Counted from the first letter of the stretch, positions 34,781-43,382 are shown. The stretch: DNA of 48,164 nucleotides from Planctomycetota bacterium (GCA_003389325.1 QQVE01000008.1:1-48164); one strand, 5' to 3'. Notes: a model not told the origin generated them from the letters alone. Program-made: numbers and translations.

Positions 34781-35344
34781 ATGCCGATGGAACGCTGCGC
34801 CGAGATATCGCGTCACTACGAGCGGCAGTGGGCAAACTCTGTTGTTCCGCGTTCGTGGGGGCAGGGCCCTGTGAACGAATTGCCACCGGGATTCCTCGTG
34901 TTGGAGTTTCCGCCCTCGGATGCACGCGGCATGTGGACCTATGCCACTTGCTGCATGTCGCAACCGGCGGATGCGGCTCCCATTGAGATTCATTTATTCT
35001 CGGCAACACAGGAAGAATCGCACGTGGAGCTGTTGACGGTGATTGCCCACTACCATCGGACTGGAAGGGAATTGGGGCTTGCGCATACGGTCAACTTCGG
35101 ACGTCCCTGGTTGCCAGGATCTGCATGCGAATTCGGCGTGTTGTCCAGGCCCTATCTCGACGGCCAGGAACTTGAATTCTTGGAGTTGTCGGCAGCGACA
35201 ACGCCGGTGCGCTGCCTGTGGTTGGTGCCGATCACTCGCGACGAAGCAACCTTCGCGAAGCAGAACGGGCTCGATGCGCTCGAGCGAGAATTCGAGCGGG
35301 CGGATCTCGACTATCTCGATCCCAACCGGGCGAGTGTCGTCTGA
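34781..35344 (+). CDS. SUFU-domain protein (possible immunity protein)
   Basis: 187 residues from ATG 34781 (weak ribosome-binding site; ATG 34787 also possible). Matches the bacterial Suppressor-of-fused-like domain: WTYATCCMS, PIEIHLFSAT, HVELLTVIAHYH, LAHTVNFGRPWLPGS, EFLELSAATTPVRCLWLVPI and a final helix (LDALEREFERADLDYLDP). Bacterial SUFU proteins are mostly predicted immunity proteins of polymorphic toxin systems, but no toxin gene is visible beside it. Base use is plainly less GC-biased than in the flanking genes (for example the run ATTCATTTATTCTC), and the gene is bracketed by perfect inverted repeats. Both suggest horizontal arrival. Confidence 0.75.
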   Translation: MPMERCAEISRHYERQWANSVVPRSWGQGPVNELPPGFLVLEFPPSDARGMWTYATCCMSQPADAAPIEIHLFSATQEESHVELLTVIAHYHRTGRELGLAHTVNFGRPWLPGSACEFGVLSRPYLDGQELEFLELSAATTPVRCLWLVPITRDEATFAKQNGLDALEREFERADLDYLDPNRASVV

Positions 35345-35366
35345 GAAGCGAATGCGGTGGACCGAA

Positions 35367-35402
35367 CCGACGCGCCGTCGCCGGTGGCTCCGGGCTAAAC
35401 GG
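35367..35402 (-). repeat. R2 repeat, right arm of the inverted repeat around the SUFU gene
   Basis: Perfect reverse complement (36 nt) of 34697-34732. It lies between the stop of the SUFU gene and the stop of the convergent DUF480 gene, so as RNA it could not act with its partner without including the whole gene. Confidence 0.95.
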
Positions 35403-35415
35403 CGAGGGCGGGCCG

Positions 35416-36168
35416 CTACGCGCCGAGTGCAGTGCGCAATTCGGTGAGCTCTTCGCGCAATCGGGCGACTTCTTCGCGCACGGCGTCCAATTGCTCGCGT
35501 AACTCGTCGAGTGCCGTTTCGTCGGCCGCCGCGGGCGCCGCTGCGGTGGCGACGGGGGCTGACGCGGCGACGGGAGCGGCGGCGGCCGGCGGCTGGCCCT
35601 CGGCACCGGATACGAACCGCGATCGCACTTTCTCCAACTCCTGCTCCTGGTACAGCGCGTGCGTGACCGTGTGGCCGCGACCCTCGGGCGACAGGGCCAG
35701 GACCAGGCCCTTTTGCTTGAGCGACACCAGCAGCGGGCGCAGGGCGTTCAGGTCCGCCAGCGGCTCCATCCGCGCCACGCGGCCGCGCAGTTCGCCCTCG
35801 GTCTGGGCGCCGCGGAGCAGCAACTCGGCCATCACGGCCAGCTCGGCCTTGTCGACGCCGAGCCATTCCAGCAGATAGTGGCGATACCGCGGCACGCGAC
35901 CGCCGCCGTGCACCTCGCCCACGGCACCCAGCTCGCGGAGCCGGGTGAGCGATTCCTCGACGTCTTCGACTTCCAGCTCCATCAGCGGATAGCGATTGCT
36001 CTTCTGGTTGCAGCCGGTGCGCAGGGCGTTGACCGACATTGGGTAGCCTTCCGGCGTGGTCTTGGCTTTTTCGACCAGCACGCCCAGCACGCGGCGGTCG
36101 GCGGCGACCAGCGGCTGCCAGCGCGGAGCCGCCTCGGTCTGCGAGGGATCGGGAGCCGCTTCGCTCAT
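35416..36168 (-). CDS. YceH-like DUF480 winged-helix protein with Ala-rich tail
   Basis: 250 residues from ATG 36166-36168 (AGGAG 7 nt upstream). The DUF480 body at about residues 15-175 holds two winged-helix units (RVLGVLVEKAKTTPEGYPMSVNALRTGCNQKSNRYP and AVMAELLLRGAQTEGELRGR). The C-terminus is an Ala/Pro low-complexity linker (about 190-215) and a coiled coil (ELREQLDAVREEVARLREELTEL). Its role is unknown; the family is widespread and conserved. The extension is longer than in enterobacterial YceH. Confidence 0.92.
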   Translation of the reverse strand: MSEAAPDPSQTEAAPRWQPLVAADRRVLGVLVEKAKTTPEGYPMSVNALRTGCNQKSNRYPLMELEVEDVEESLTRLRELGAVGEVHGGGRVPRYRHYLLEWLGVDKAELAVMAELLLRGAQTEGELRGRVARMEPLADLNALRPLLVSLKQKGLVLALSPEGRGHTVTHALYQEQELEKVRSRFVSGAEGQPPAAAAPVAASAPVATAAAPAAADETALDELREQLDAVREEVARLREELTELRTALGA

Positions 36169-36407
36169 GGCACGCTCCTGGGGTTCGTGAAATGCGAGCG
36201 CTCCGGGGGCCGAAGCGCTCGATTCGGGCAATGTAGGCGTCCGGCCCGCGGAGCACAACCACCGTGCTTTCCCGCCGAAACGCGCCCCGGTGCCGCTTCC
36301 AGTAGCCGGAAAGCGTCGCTCTTGCTACAAATTGACTGGCGGCCCCCCGCCGACACGAGGGCCGCCGCCGTAGGCATGGGGCGAAATCGAGGAGGACAAG
36401 CAAGAAC

Positions 36408-37478
36408 GTGAACACGGAGCTGTTCCTCAGCGTGCTGGGCCTGTTGGCCGTGCCGCTGCTGGTTCTTCTCAATGCATTCTTCGTCGCCGCCGAATTCGCG
36501 CTGGTGGCCGTGCGGCGGACGCGGGTCGACGAAATGGTCAACCATCGCTGGGTGGGGGCCACGGCGGTCCGCCACGCCATCGAGCATCTCGACGATGCCA
36601 TCGCCGCCACGCACTTGGGGATCACGCTGGCCAGCCTGGCCCTGGGTTGGATCGGCGAGCCCACGGTCGCCAGCCTGATCGAGCCGCTGTTCTCGTTTCT
36701 GCCCGAGCGGGGCTCCTGGATCGCAGCCCACAGCGTGGCCACGATTCTGGCCTTTACGGCGATCACCTTTCTGCACGTGATTCTGGGCGAGCTGGCGCCC
36801 AAGGCCGTGGCCTTGCAGCGGCCCGACCGGGTCAGCTTGTTCGTGGCCCAGCCGCTGCTGTGGTTCTCGCGGATCGCCCATCCCTTCATCGTCGTGATGA
36901 ACGGGGCCGGCAACGGCGTGGTGCGGCTGCTGGGGTTCACGCCCATCAGCGGGCACCAGATGGTGCACTCGGTCGAAGAGATCGCTTTGTTGATCGAAGA
37001 GACGAAGCAGGCCGGCGTGCTGCCCCGCGACGAGGCCGAGTACGCCCACAACGTGTTCCGCCTCTCGGAAAAACGGGTGGCCGACTGTCTCGTGCCGCTG
37101 GAAAAGATGGCTGCCCTCGAACTGCACATGCCCGAGCAGAAGATCCTGGAATCGGTGCGGGCCGGCGCTCACACGCGGATGCCGGTCTACGACCACGACC
37201 TCAACAACATCGTGGGCATCGTCAACACGAAGGACCTGTTCCACCTGTTCAGCCTGCGGGGCATGGTCGTGCTCGACGACGCCATGTATCCGCCGATCTT
37301 CGTCGACCCCGACCGTTCGATCTCGGAAGTGATGCGGCAGTTTCGCCGGCAGCGGCGCCCGATGGCCGTGGTGCGCGACGCCCAGGGCCACACGCTGGGC
37401 CTGATCACGCTGGAAGACATCGTCGAGGAAATCGTCGGCGAAATCGAAGACGAGCACGATCCGCCGCGCACGGGTTGA
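36408..37478 (+). CDS. DUF21/CBS-domain membrane protein (CNNM/HlyC-CorC family), C-terminally short
   Basis: 356 residues from GTG 36408, with GAGGAGG upstream. DUF21 domain with three to four membrane segments in residues 1-190 (LLNAFFVAAEFALVAVRRTRVDE, LGITLASLALGWIGEP, ILGELAPKAVALQRPD). A CBS pair occupies about 205-345 (MPEQKILESVRAGAHTRMPVYDHDLNNIVGIVNTKDL, RQRRPMAVVRDAQGHTLGLITLEDIVEEIVGEIEDEHD). It stops right there, without the usual CorC_HlyC C-terminal domain. The family is linked to Mg/Co or Na-Mg export. No ribosomal or rRNA-processing neighbours are present to refine this. Confidence 0.92.
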   Translation: MNTELFLSVLGLLAVPLLVLLNAFFVAAEFALVAVRRTRVDEMVNHRWVGATAVRHAIEHLDDAIAATHLGITLASLALGWIGEPTVASLIEPLFSFLPERGSWIAAHSVATILAFTAITFLHVILGELAPKAVALQRPDRVSLFVAQPLLWFSRIAHPFIVVMNGAGNGVVRLLGFTPISGHQMVHSVEEIALLIEETKQAGVLPRDEAEYAHNVFRLSEKRVADCLVPLEKMAALELHMPEQKILESVRAGAHTRMPVYDHDLNNIVGIVNTKDLFHLFSLRGMVVLDDAMYPPIFVDPDRSISEVMRQFRRQRRPMAVVRDAQGHTLGLITLEDIVEEIVGEIEDEHDPPRTG

Positions 37479-37538
37479 GCGCGGGGCATCGCCGGGCAAG
37501 TGCTCGCGGCATTGGGAACCTCTCGAAAAAAGGCAGCC

Positions 37539-37569
37539 GCGCCGTCGCCGGTGGCTGCCGGCTACGGCG
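37539..37569 (-). repeat. R2 repeat, degenerate copy
   Basis: GCGCCGTCGCCGGTGGCTG followed by CCGGCTACGGCG, the R2 element in minus orientation with several changes in its outer half. It lies 60 bp after the DUF21/CBS gene. Confidence 0.6.
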
Positions 37570-38087
37570 GGGCGTCGTTTCCCGTTCGATTGGCACAACC
37601 CGAAGCGCTTGTTGCGCAAACGGTTGTCATGGCGTGCGCGCACTCTAGGCAGGGCGAGCGGCCGCGGTGCTAGCGTCGTGGCGCGGCGCAAGGAAATCAA
37701 AAATTCTAACCCGCTTATTTATCATGCGCTTCGGTTGATCTTGCGTGATTGCGCACGCGGTTCGCGGCACGTCTTGGCATAGTGATTGCGATACCGTTGA
37801 CCCACGCTTGCAGGGAGTGGCGAGTGCATGAGAACGAGTAACACGGAAGACAAATGTGAAGCGAGCCCGCCGCCCGCGGCCGCCGTAAACGTGGCAGCAA
37901 CTGCGCCGGTTGCCGCGTTGACAGCGGCTGCGGCGGCAACCTCGCGACCCAAATGATACAAGCGAGTTTTGAAGCGCGTGGAGCTGGAGCGCCACGATGG
38001 ACAAGACGGGAACTGTGGACGCTACCGTTTTGTCGCACCTTCGTGGTGGTCTGGATGGATGATGGTTGGTTGGCTACTCCTGGTTCG

Positions 38088-38123
38088 CCTCGGCTCGGCT
38101 GCCTCACGGCAGTCGAGCCGAGG
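38088..38123 (+). other. Strong hairpin, 16-bp stem with TCAC loop
   Basis: 38088-38103 pairs with 38108-38123 (outer CCTCGGCTCG with CGAGCCGAGG, one G-U, inner CTGCC with GGCAG) around a 4-nt loop. No T tract follows, so it is not a typical terminator. It may be part of a structured RNA or a mobile palindromic element. Confidence 0.6.
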
Positions 38124-38224
38124 TACCGGGGGTGTCCACCGGACCTCCGCCAGAACAGCCGACGCGAATTGGGAACTACCTCGAGGATCTCTGGTTTCCG
38201 CCTAGCCAGAGAGACGCCCCACAC

Positions 38225-38258
38225 GACTTGAGCGGGTCGTTTTCGGCCCGCTCAAGTC
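38225..38258 (+). terminator. Perfect 12-bp hairpin, terminator-like
   Basis: GACTTGAGCGGG (38225-38236) pairs with CCCGCTCAAGTC (38247-38258) around a 10-nt loop holding TTTT. It is followed by a T-rich stretch (38271-38283) at a short distance. Direction is uncertain, as no clear gene precedes it. Confidence 0.45.
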
Positions 38259-38335
38259 GGGGTTCCTCAAGCTTCTTTCTTTCCCACCCCCAACGTTTGC
38301 CCTGCGGCAATACTCGTGCGCGCACATCGCCGCAC

Positions 38336-38480
38336 GCCGTTTAGCCCGGAGCCACCGGCGACGGCGCGTCGCCCGCACGTACCGGCATTGCGAGCCGAAC
38401 GGATCAGCCCGCACCCGCGTTCCACAGAATTCAACGTGTGATTCAGAAACGCCGTCGCCGGTGGCTCCGGGCTAAACGGC
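38336..38480. repeat. R2 inverted pair (31-nt perfect arms)
   Basis: 38336-38366 is the perfect reverse complement of 38450-38480 (31 nt each), with 83 nt between. The arms match the R2 copies around the SUFU gene. The layout resembles BIME-like paired REP elements. It sits downstream of the phosphofructokinase gene. Confidence 0.95.
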
Positions 38481-38522
38481 ACCGTCGCGCACGATGCGGG
38501 GCGCATACGACGAGGAGCGTGC

Positions 38523-39905
38523 TCAGCTCTCCAGGAACCGGATCCGCTTGTTGATGTCCGTATTCACCGAGTGATACGGCCGGAACAGGTTCCCCGAGTC
38601 GAACAGCGTTTCCCGCGTGTGCTCCAGGTCGTCCAGCCCGATGGCGTCGGTGAAGATCGGCAGCAGATACTCGATGCCCATCGGCGAGGGCTTCATCTTC
38701 TCGGCGTCGTAGAACGACTCGTGCACGTAGCGGGCGTGGATGTGCCCCCAGCGGTCGCGGAACGAGTGACCGCCCACGCTGTCGAGGTAGAAACCCTGCT
38801 TCGAGTTGTGCTGCAGGATCGACACCGAATCGTTCTGCCCCTCGAACAGCATGTCGACGGCCTTGCCGCCGAGCTGGGCGGCATGAAAGCGATCGAACGC
38901 CAGTGGCCGGCCGCCGCGCTGCGTGTGGCCGATTTTTCGAGTGAAGATGGCCTCGTGTGCCGCGTGGCCCCGCCGGTGACTGCGAAAGTAGTCGTCGCCC
39001 AAGGCCTCGATCAGGCGTTGCCGCAACGACTCGGACGCTCCCGAGAGCGAAATGTTGCCGGCCGGATCGGTCGTCCGCTTGGCCGCCCCCAACGGCACGC
39101 CTGCCTCGTCGACAATTCCCTCGCCGCACACGATAACGACGTTTTTCTGCAGCTCGTACAGCTCTTTCACGCGCTCGACCAGCAGCGGCATGTTCACCGG
39201 ATGCTCGGGCAGCAGCACCAGGTCGGGCTGGCCGTAGGAGGCTCCCAGGGCGATAAAGCCCGAGTGCCGGCCCATCACCTCGACGATCGCAATGCGGCGG
39301 TGGCTTTCGGCCGTGGTGCGCACGCGCTCGACGCCCGAGGCCGACACGAACACGCTGGTGGCGTAGCCCGGCGTCACGTAGTTGATCATCTGCTCCAGGT
39401 CCATGTCGATCCGCGAGGGCAGGCGGCGATAGCGATGCCCCGGCGGCTCCTCGCACGGCTCGCGCACGCATTCGTCGACCTCGCTGGCATAGTTGAGCCC
39501 CAGGTCGTTGTCGATCGTCTTGGGGCACAGCACCGTCGGCAGGCGTTCGCAGAAAGGCTGCAAGCCGTTGAGCGTGCCGTCGCCGCCGATGCACAGCAGC
39601 CCCTCGATCCTCAGCCGGTCGAAATAGCCGAAGATCTTTTCGAGCGTGTCCCGATCCTCGGGATTCACGTAGTCGCGCGAGCCACCCAGGATCGTGCCGC
39701 CCTTGGTCGGGTCGAGCTCCGGAATCTCGCAAAACAGCGGATTCAGGTGCACGTGCGGCACCCGCGGGTTGAACAGGCTATTGAATCCTTTGATCAGCCC
39801 CAGCACTTCCACTTTGAGCTGGTTGGCCCGCACCACGGCCCCGTGAATGCTCGCGTTGAGCGCGGGCGTGTCGCCGCCGGCGGTGAGAATGGCAATCCGC
39901 TTCAT
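38523..39905 (-). CDS. pfkA: 6-phosphofructokinase, ATP-dependent type
   Basis: 460 residues from ATG 39903-39905. Phosphorylates fructose-6-phosphate in glycolysis. Motifs: N-terminal TAGGDTPALNASI, GGDGT (107-111; Gly at the position that is Asp in pyrophosphate-dependent enzymes), PKTIDND (128-134; Lys where bacterial PfkA has Gly), MGRHSGFIA, and PEHPVN with CGEGIVDEAG later. The Gly/Lys pair is that of the long ATP-dependent group seen in plants and trypanosomes, and length also fits that group rather than 320-residue PfkA. ATP use is inferred from the Gly and is not certain. Confidence 0.93.
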   Translation of the reverse strand: MKRIAILTAGGDTPALNASIHGAVVRANQLKVEVLGLIKGFNSLFNPRVPHVHLNPLFCEIPELDPTKGGTILGGSRDYVNPEDRDTLEKIFGYFDRLRIEGLLCIGGDGTLNGLQPFCERLPTVLCPKTIDNDLGLNYASEVDECVREPCEEPPGHRYRRLPSRIDMDLEQMINYVTPGYATSVFVSASGVERVRTTAESHRRIAIVEVMGRHSGFIALGASYGQPDLVLLPEHPVNMPLLVERVKELYELQKNVVIVCGEGIVDEAGVPLGAAKRTTDPAGNISLSGASESLRQRLIEALGDDYFRSHRRGHAAHEAIFTRKIGHTQRGGRPLAFDRFHAAQLGGKAVDMLFEGQNDSVSILQHNSKQGFYLDSVGGHSFRDRWGHIHARYVHESFYDAEKMKPSPMGIEYLLPIFTDAIGLDDLEHTRETLFDSGNLFRPYHSVNTDINKRIRFLES

Positions 39906-40086
39906 AAACTAGGCTCGCTGGCAAACCATCAATGTTTCCTGACCCCGAGGCGCACCTCGATCGCAGTGACCTCCAAATTTAAAGAAGTGCAATCCCCGCG
40001 CCAAACGGCCCCGACATCGGGTTGCCGGCGCGAGCCCACCTGCCACCGGGGCAGGGGGATCGCCGGGGAGAGCGACGCCTTGTCGT

Positions 40087-40788
40087 CTAGCGCCCCGGCA
40101 CATCGAGCGATTTGCCGTTATCTCGCCGGCCCAGCCCCAACAGCAGCGGCACCGCACGCGTGGCCCAATCTTGCGGGTCGGGGTAGCTCGAGGCGGCCCC
40201 GCCAAAGCAGGTACGCAGCATTTCGGTGTCGATGATGCCCGGGTTCAGGGCCACCGCTGCCATCCCCGCAGGCAGGTCCTGGGCCAGGCCCCGGGTGAGT
40301 CCTTCGACGGCCCACTTGCTCGCGCAGTAGGGGGCCACGTCAGCCGACGTGGTTCGGCCCCAGCCCGAGCTCATGTTCACCACCACGCCCCCGCCGGCGG
40401 CGATCATCCGCGGCACGAAATGCCGCACCACGTTGGCCACGCCTTCCACGTTCACGCCGATCACCCGGGCGAACTCGTCGGCCGACACTTCCCACAGCGG
40501 CGCGTTCTCGTTGATCACGCCTGCGTTGTTCACGACCAGGTGCACCCGGCCGGCCCGCTCGAACACCGCATCCGCCCAGCGTGCGACGGCCTTATCGTCG
40601 GCCACGTCCACCGCGTCGAAGCCGTGCGGCGCCGGCCACTGCTCGCGCAGGGGGGCCAGGCTCTCGTCCTTGCGGCTGCAGCCGAACACGGTATGCCCGG
40701 CGCCAGCCAATCCGTCGAGCATCGCCCGCCCCAGCCCGCGGCTGGCGCCGGAGACGACGATGTTTTTCGCTTCGTTGTCTTTGGCCAT
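40087..40788 (-). CDS. Short-chain dehydrogenase/reductase
   Basis: 233 residues from ATG 40786-40788 (GGAAGAAG upstream). Classical SDR: cofactor motif SGASRGLGR near the N-terminus, NNAG, catalytic S in VNMSSGWG, Y-xxx-K in YCASKWAVEGLTRG, and LNPGIIDTEM after it. Substrate is unknown. The N-terminal SRKD after the second strand (FGCSRKDES) suggests NADP. It stands alone between phosphofructokinase and a divergent gene. Confidence 0.93.
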   Translation of the reverse strand: MAKDNEAKNIVVSGASRGLGRAMLDGLAGAGHTVFGCSRKDESLAPLREQWPAPHGFDAVDVADDKAVARWADAVFERAGRVHLVVNNAGVINENAPLWEVSADEFARVIGVNVEGVANVVRHFVPRMIAAGGGVVVNMSSGWGRTTSADVAPYCASKWAVEGLTRGLAQDLPAGMAAVALNPGIIDTEMLRTCFGGAASSYPDPQDWATRAVPLLLGLGRRDNGKSLDVPGR

Positions 40789-40902
40789 CTGAGCTTCTTC
40801 CTGCCAACGGTTCGATCCCGGCGAACTACAATGCACGCACCGTGCATTCTCGCTAGTCAGCGCACGCGCTCAAGTGCGAAACCTCCAACCAGGAAACGCG
40901 CC

Positions 40903-41778
40903 ATGAAAGACCACCTCCTCACCATCGTACTGACCATGACCACGACAATCGCCCTGGTCAAGCTGACCGACGAGCATCCGTCGCCCCGCGAGCTCGAAGT
41001 CGATCGCCTGATCGTGCGCAAGGAGTTGATCGTCTCGGACACGGGCGAGAAGTGGGAGGCCGGCTACGAAGCCCAGGAGATTCCACGCGGCCTCTATGCC
41101 CGCACGCTGTCCGACGGCGTGGCTGGACTGTGGGTTCGCAGCCGCATCATCAAGTGCGAGCTCGACGATCCGTTCGACGACCGTTTTCACGCCCTGGAGC
41201 GCAACGGCCAGTTGCGCGGCGTGCCCGGACACATTTCTTGGAACGCCTGGCTCGACGGGGCCTGGCGGCAGATGGCGATCGTGCAGGGAGAGGGACTCGA
41301 TCCGTCGGAGGTGCCGCCCGAGCGCTGGAACGGATCGACCCATCCGGGGCGGCTTCGCTTTCAGTCGTTCCGACCCGGCCACGACGAGCCGCTGACCGAT
41401 GCGGTGCTGGGGCAGGGGATGATGTCGCTCGGCGGCGGCGGATATGGCGGCGGCGGGTTGCCGTTTCCCGACGAAGTGCTGCAACTCTGGGGCGGCCAGT
41501 TGCGCGAGACTCCCGTGACGGCGCCCGAGGCTCCCCGGGTCGTCTCCGATGACGGTTCGGGGCCGCACCGCTATGCACTCTTGGCCGTGGGCCCCCAAGG
41601 TCGTCGCTCGGAGGCTTCTCCATCGACAACGGCGGCGGGCCTGGCCACTCTGGCCTGGGACAGCGTCGCGGGGGCCGACTCCTACGTGGTCCTGCGCGAC
41701 GATCGGCCGGTGGCGACGCTACGTATCGAGGGTTCGCAAAAGCAGTGGACGGATCGCGGTCCGAACGACTCGCAGTAA
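40903..41778 (+). CDS. Membrane-anchored hypothetical protein
   Basis: 291 residues from ATG 40903 (AGGAA 9 nt upstream). A short N-terminal hydrophobic segment (residues 4-20, HLLTIVLTMTTTIALVK) probably anchors it. The middle contains ELEVDRLIVRKELIVSDTG, a phrase common in planctomycete hypothetical proteins, and a Gly-rich stretch (MMSLGGGGYGGGGLPF). The C-terminal 60 residues (LATLAWDSVAGADSYVVLRDDRPV) look like a fibronectin type III strand pattern. I do not recognise the family. It converges on the sigma-54 activator with 24 bp between. Confidence 0.75.
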   Translation: MKDHLLTIVLTMTTTIALVKLTDEHPSPRELEVDRLIVRKELIVSDTGEKWEAGYEAQEIPRGLYARTLSDGVAGLWVRSRIIKCELDDPFDDRFHALERNGQLRGVPGHISWNAWLDGAWRQMAIVQGEGLDPSEVPPERWNGSTHPGRLRFQSFRPGHDEPLTDAVLGQGMMSLGGGGYGGGGLPFPDEVLQLWGGQLRETPVTAPEAPRVVSDDGSGPHRYALLAVGPQGRRSEASPSTTAAGLATLAWDSVAGADSYVVLRDDRPVATLRIEGSQKQWTDRGPNDSQ

Positions 41779-41802
41779 AACGCCTGCCGCCGCGGCCCTG
41801 GC

Positions 41803-43182
41803 TTACGTCGGCTCGGTATACTTCCGCCGGTAGTGGCGAAACTGGTGGTAGGTCAAACCGAGAATCCGCGCCGCCTGCGCCTGGTTGCCGCCCGATTGCT
41901 TCATCGCGTCGTGAATCAACTGCGCGCAGTAGTCGCCGACGCGCTGTTGAAAGCCCGCGCCGTGATCCTGCCGCCGCGGCTTGGGCAACATGCCGATGTC
42001 CTCGGGCGTGATCTCGTTGGTCGTGTCGCGATAGGCGGCCCGCTCGATGATGTTCTTCAGCTCGCGCACGTTGCCGGGGAAGGAATAATCGCGCAGCATC
42101 CGCAGGGCCGAGCGTGCGAGCGACTTGCCCTTAAACGCCGGAATCTCGAGCGAGAATTGATCCAGAAAGTGCTGCGCCAGCACATCGACGTCGCCGGAGC
42201 GCCTGCGCAGCGGCGGAACGTGGATCACTTCGAAAGCCAGCCGGTCGTAGAGATCGCCCAGGAAACGGCCGCCGCGGATGCGGGCCTTGAGATCGACGTT
42301 CGTGGCCGAGATGATCCGCACCGAGGTCTTTTGTTCCTGCTGCCCCCCGACGCGCATGAATGTGCCGTACTCGACGACGCGCAGGATCTTCTGCTGAAAC
42401 GGCGGGCTCATGTGCGCGATCTCGTCCAGAAACAGCGTGCCGCCGCTGGCCAGCTCGAACTTGCCCTGCCGCGTCTCGTCGGCGCCGGTAAAGGCTCCTT
42501 TCTCGTGGCCGAACAGTTCGCTCTCCAGCAGCGCGTCGGAGAACGCGGCGCAGTTCACCGTCACAATCGGCTGCGACTCGCCGAAGGCGGCGAAATGGAT
42601 CGCCCGGGCCACGAGCTCCTTGCCCGTGCCGCGTTCGCCGGTAATCAGCACGGGGCGAGGCACCTGGGCGATGCGCTTCACACCGGCGATCAGCTCCTGA
42701 ATCTCGGGCGACTCGCCCACGATGCGAAAGCGGGCCTGGATCGCGCGCTGCAGCTCGGTGTTGCGCTGGTCGAGCCGTTCCACCCGTTCGATGGCCCGCA
42801 ACAGCGTGCGCATCTTGGCCAGCAGCGTGGCCGTGCGGGCGTGCAGATCGTCGCCGCGCACCAGGAAGTCGTTGGCGCCGGCCTCGATCATGTCGGCCGC
42901 CGAGCGCACGTCGCCGTGATCGGCAAAGGCCACGATGGGCAACTCGGGCGAGGCACGCCGCGCCTTGGCGATCAGCTTCTTGCCGCTGGAGCGCCCGTCG
43001 CCGCGTTCACCGTGTACCAGCAGCAGCGAGTGCGTGTCGATGTCTTCCAGCCGGCGCAAGAGCGCGTCGCCACTGGTGATCATTTCCACCTGGCACCCCT
43101 CCGGCACCAGCGACTCGAACTGCTCGCGCAGGTCGTCGACCGAATGGTCGCCCGGGCCGGCAATGATGACGTGCTGGAGCAT
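41803..43182 (-). CDS. Sigma-54-dependent activator with receiver-like N-terminus (PspF-like output)
   Basis: 459 residues from ATG 43180-43182. Residues 1-120 form a receiver-like domain ([50 protein letters not shown]) without the usual acidic pocket and phospho-Asp, so it is probably not phosphorylated. The AAA+ domain has Walker A GERGTGKE (182-189), the sigma-54 contact loop GAFTGA (229-234) and GTLFLDEI (Walker B). The C-terminal FIS-type helix-turn-helix is [21 protein letters not shown]. It is divergent from a consensus sigma-54 promoter at 43305-43320, which it very likely controls. Confidence 0.93.
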   Translation of the reverse strand: MLQHVIIAGPGDHSVDDLREQFESLVPEGCQVEMITSGDALLRRLEDIDTHSLLLVHGERGDGRSSGKKLIAKARRASPELPIVAFADHGDVRSAADMIEAGANDFLVRGDDLHARTATLLAKMRTLLRAIERVERLDQRNTELQRAIQARFRIVGESPEIQELIAGVKRIAQVPRPVLITGERGTGKELVARAIHFAAFGESQPIVTVNCAAFSDALLESELFGHEKGAFTGADETRQGKFELASGGTLFLDEIAHMSPPFQQKILRVVEYGTFMRVGGQQEQKTSVRIISATNVDLKARIRGGRFLGDLYDRLAFEVIHVPPLRRRSGDVDVLAQHFLDQFSLEIPAFKGKSLARSALRMLRDYSFPGNVRELKNIIERAAYRDTTNEITPEDIGMLPKPRRQDHGAGFQQRVGDYCAQLIHDAMKQSGGNQAQAARILGLTYHQFRHYRRKYTEPT

Positions 43183-43205
43183 GTTCTTAACGTACCCCAC
43201 GATGT

Positions 43206-43247
43206 AGCGAAATTCACCATATCTAGCGAAAATGGCTATATATCGCT
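43206..43247 (+). promoter_or_regulatory. Candidate enhancer (UAS) for the sigma-54 activator
   Basis: In a local A+T-rich stretch, AGCGA occurs at 43206-43210 and 43225-43229, and its inverse TCGCT at 43243-43247, spaced 18-19 bp. The block ends 58 bp upstream of the -24 element, in the range usual for activator sites. Confidence 0.5.
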
Positions 43248-43304
43248 GTCGGGGTCTCTTTTGCAAGTGCCTTGAAAATAAGGCGTTACGCGGATGCGCG
43301 TAGC

Positions 43305-43320
43305 TGGCACGACGGTTGCA
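43305..43320 (+). promoter_or_regulatory. Sigma-54 (-24/-12) promoter
   Basis: CTGGCACG-N4-TTGCA: TGGCAC at 43305-43310 and TTGCA at 43316-43320, with the invariant GG and GC exactly 10 bp apart. A full match to the consensus. It lies 62 bp upstream of the start codon at 43383. Confidence 0.88.
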
Positions 43321-43382
43321 TTCAGTACCCCGACGGAGTTGGGCGTTCCCACGCGGCTCGATCTGACGCAAAGGAGGTTTTG

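Larger units (their letters stand above)
37479..38522. other. Gene-poor 1-kb region with hairpins, repeats and a doubtful small frame
   Basis: Contains a degenerate R2 copy, an A+T-rich stretch (about 37695-37735), a 16-bp-stem hairpin, a 12-bp hairpin and an R2 inverted pair. A 42-codon frame at 37828-37956 (MRTSNTEDKCEASPPPAAAV...; GGGAG upstream, Ala-rich) overlaps by ATGA a 92-codon frame to 38231 whose translation looks random. I do not call either as a gene. The region could hold a decayed gene or a structured RNA. Confidence 0.5.

Noticed and set aside
37715..38224. A 169-codon minus-strand frame in the gene-poor region
   Set aside because: No ribosome-binding site, no domain, and it runs through the strong hairpin; overlapping frames on the other strand look equally random.
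38571..40235. A 554-codon plus-strand frame opposite phosphofructokinase
   Set aside because: The minus strand carries an intact PFK with all motifs; the plus frame shows no domain.
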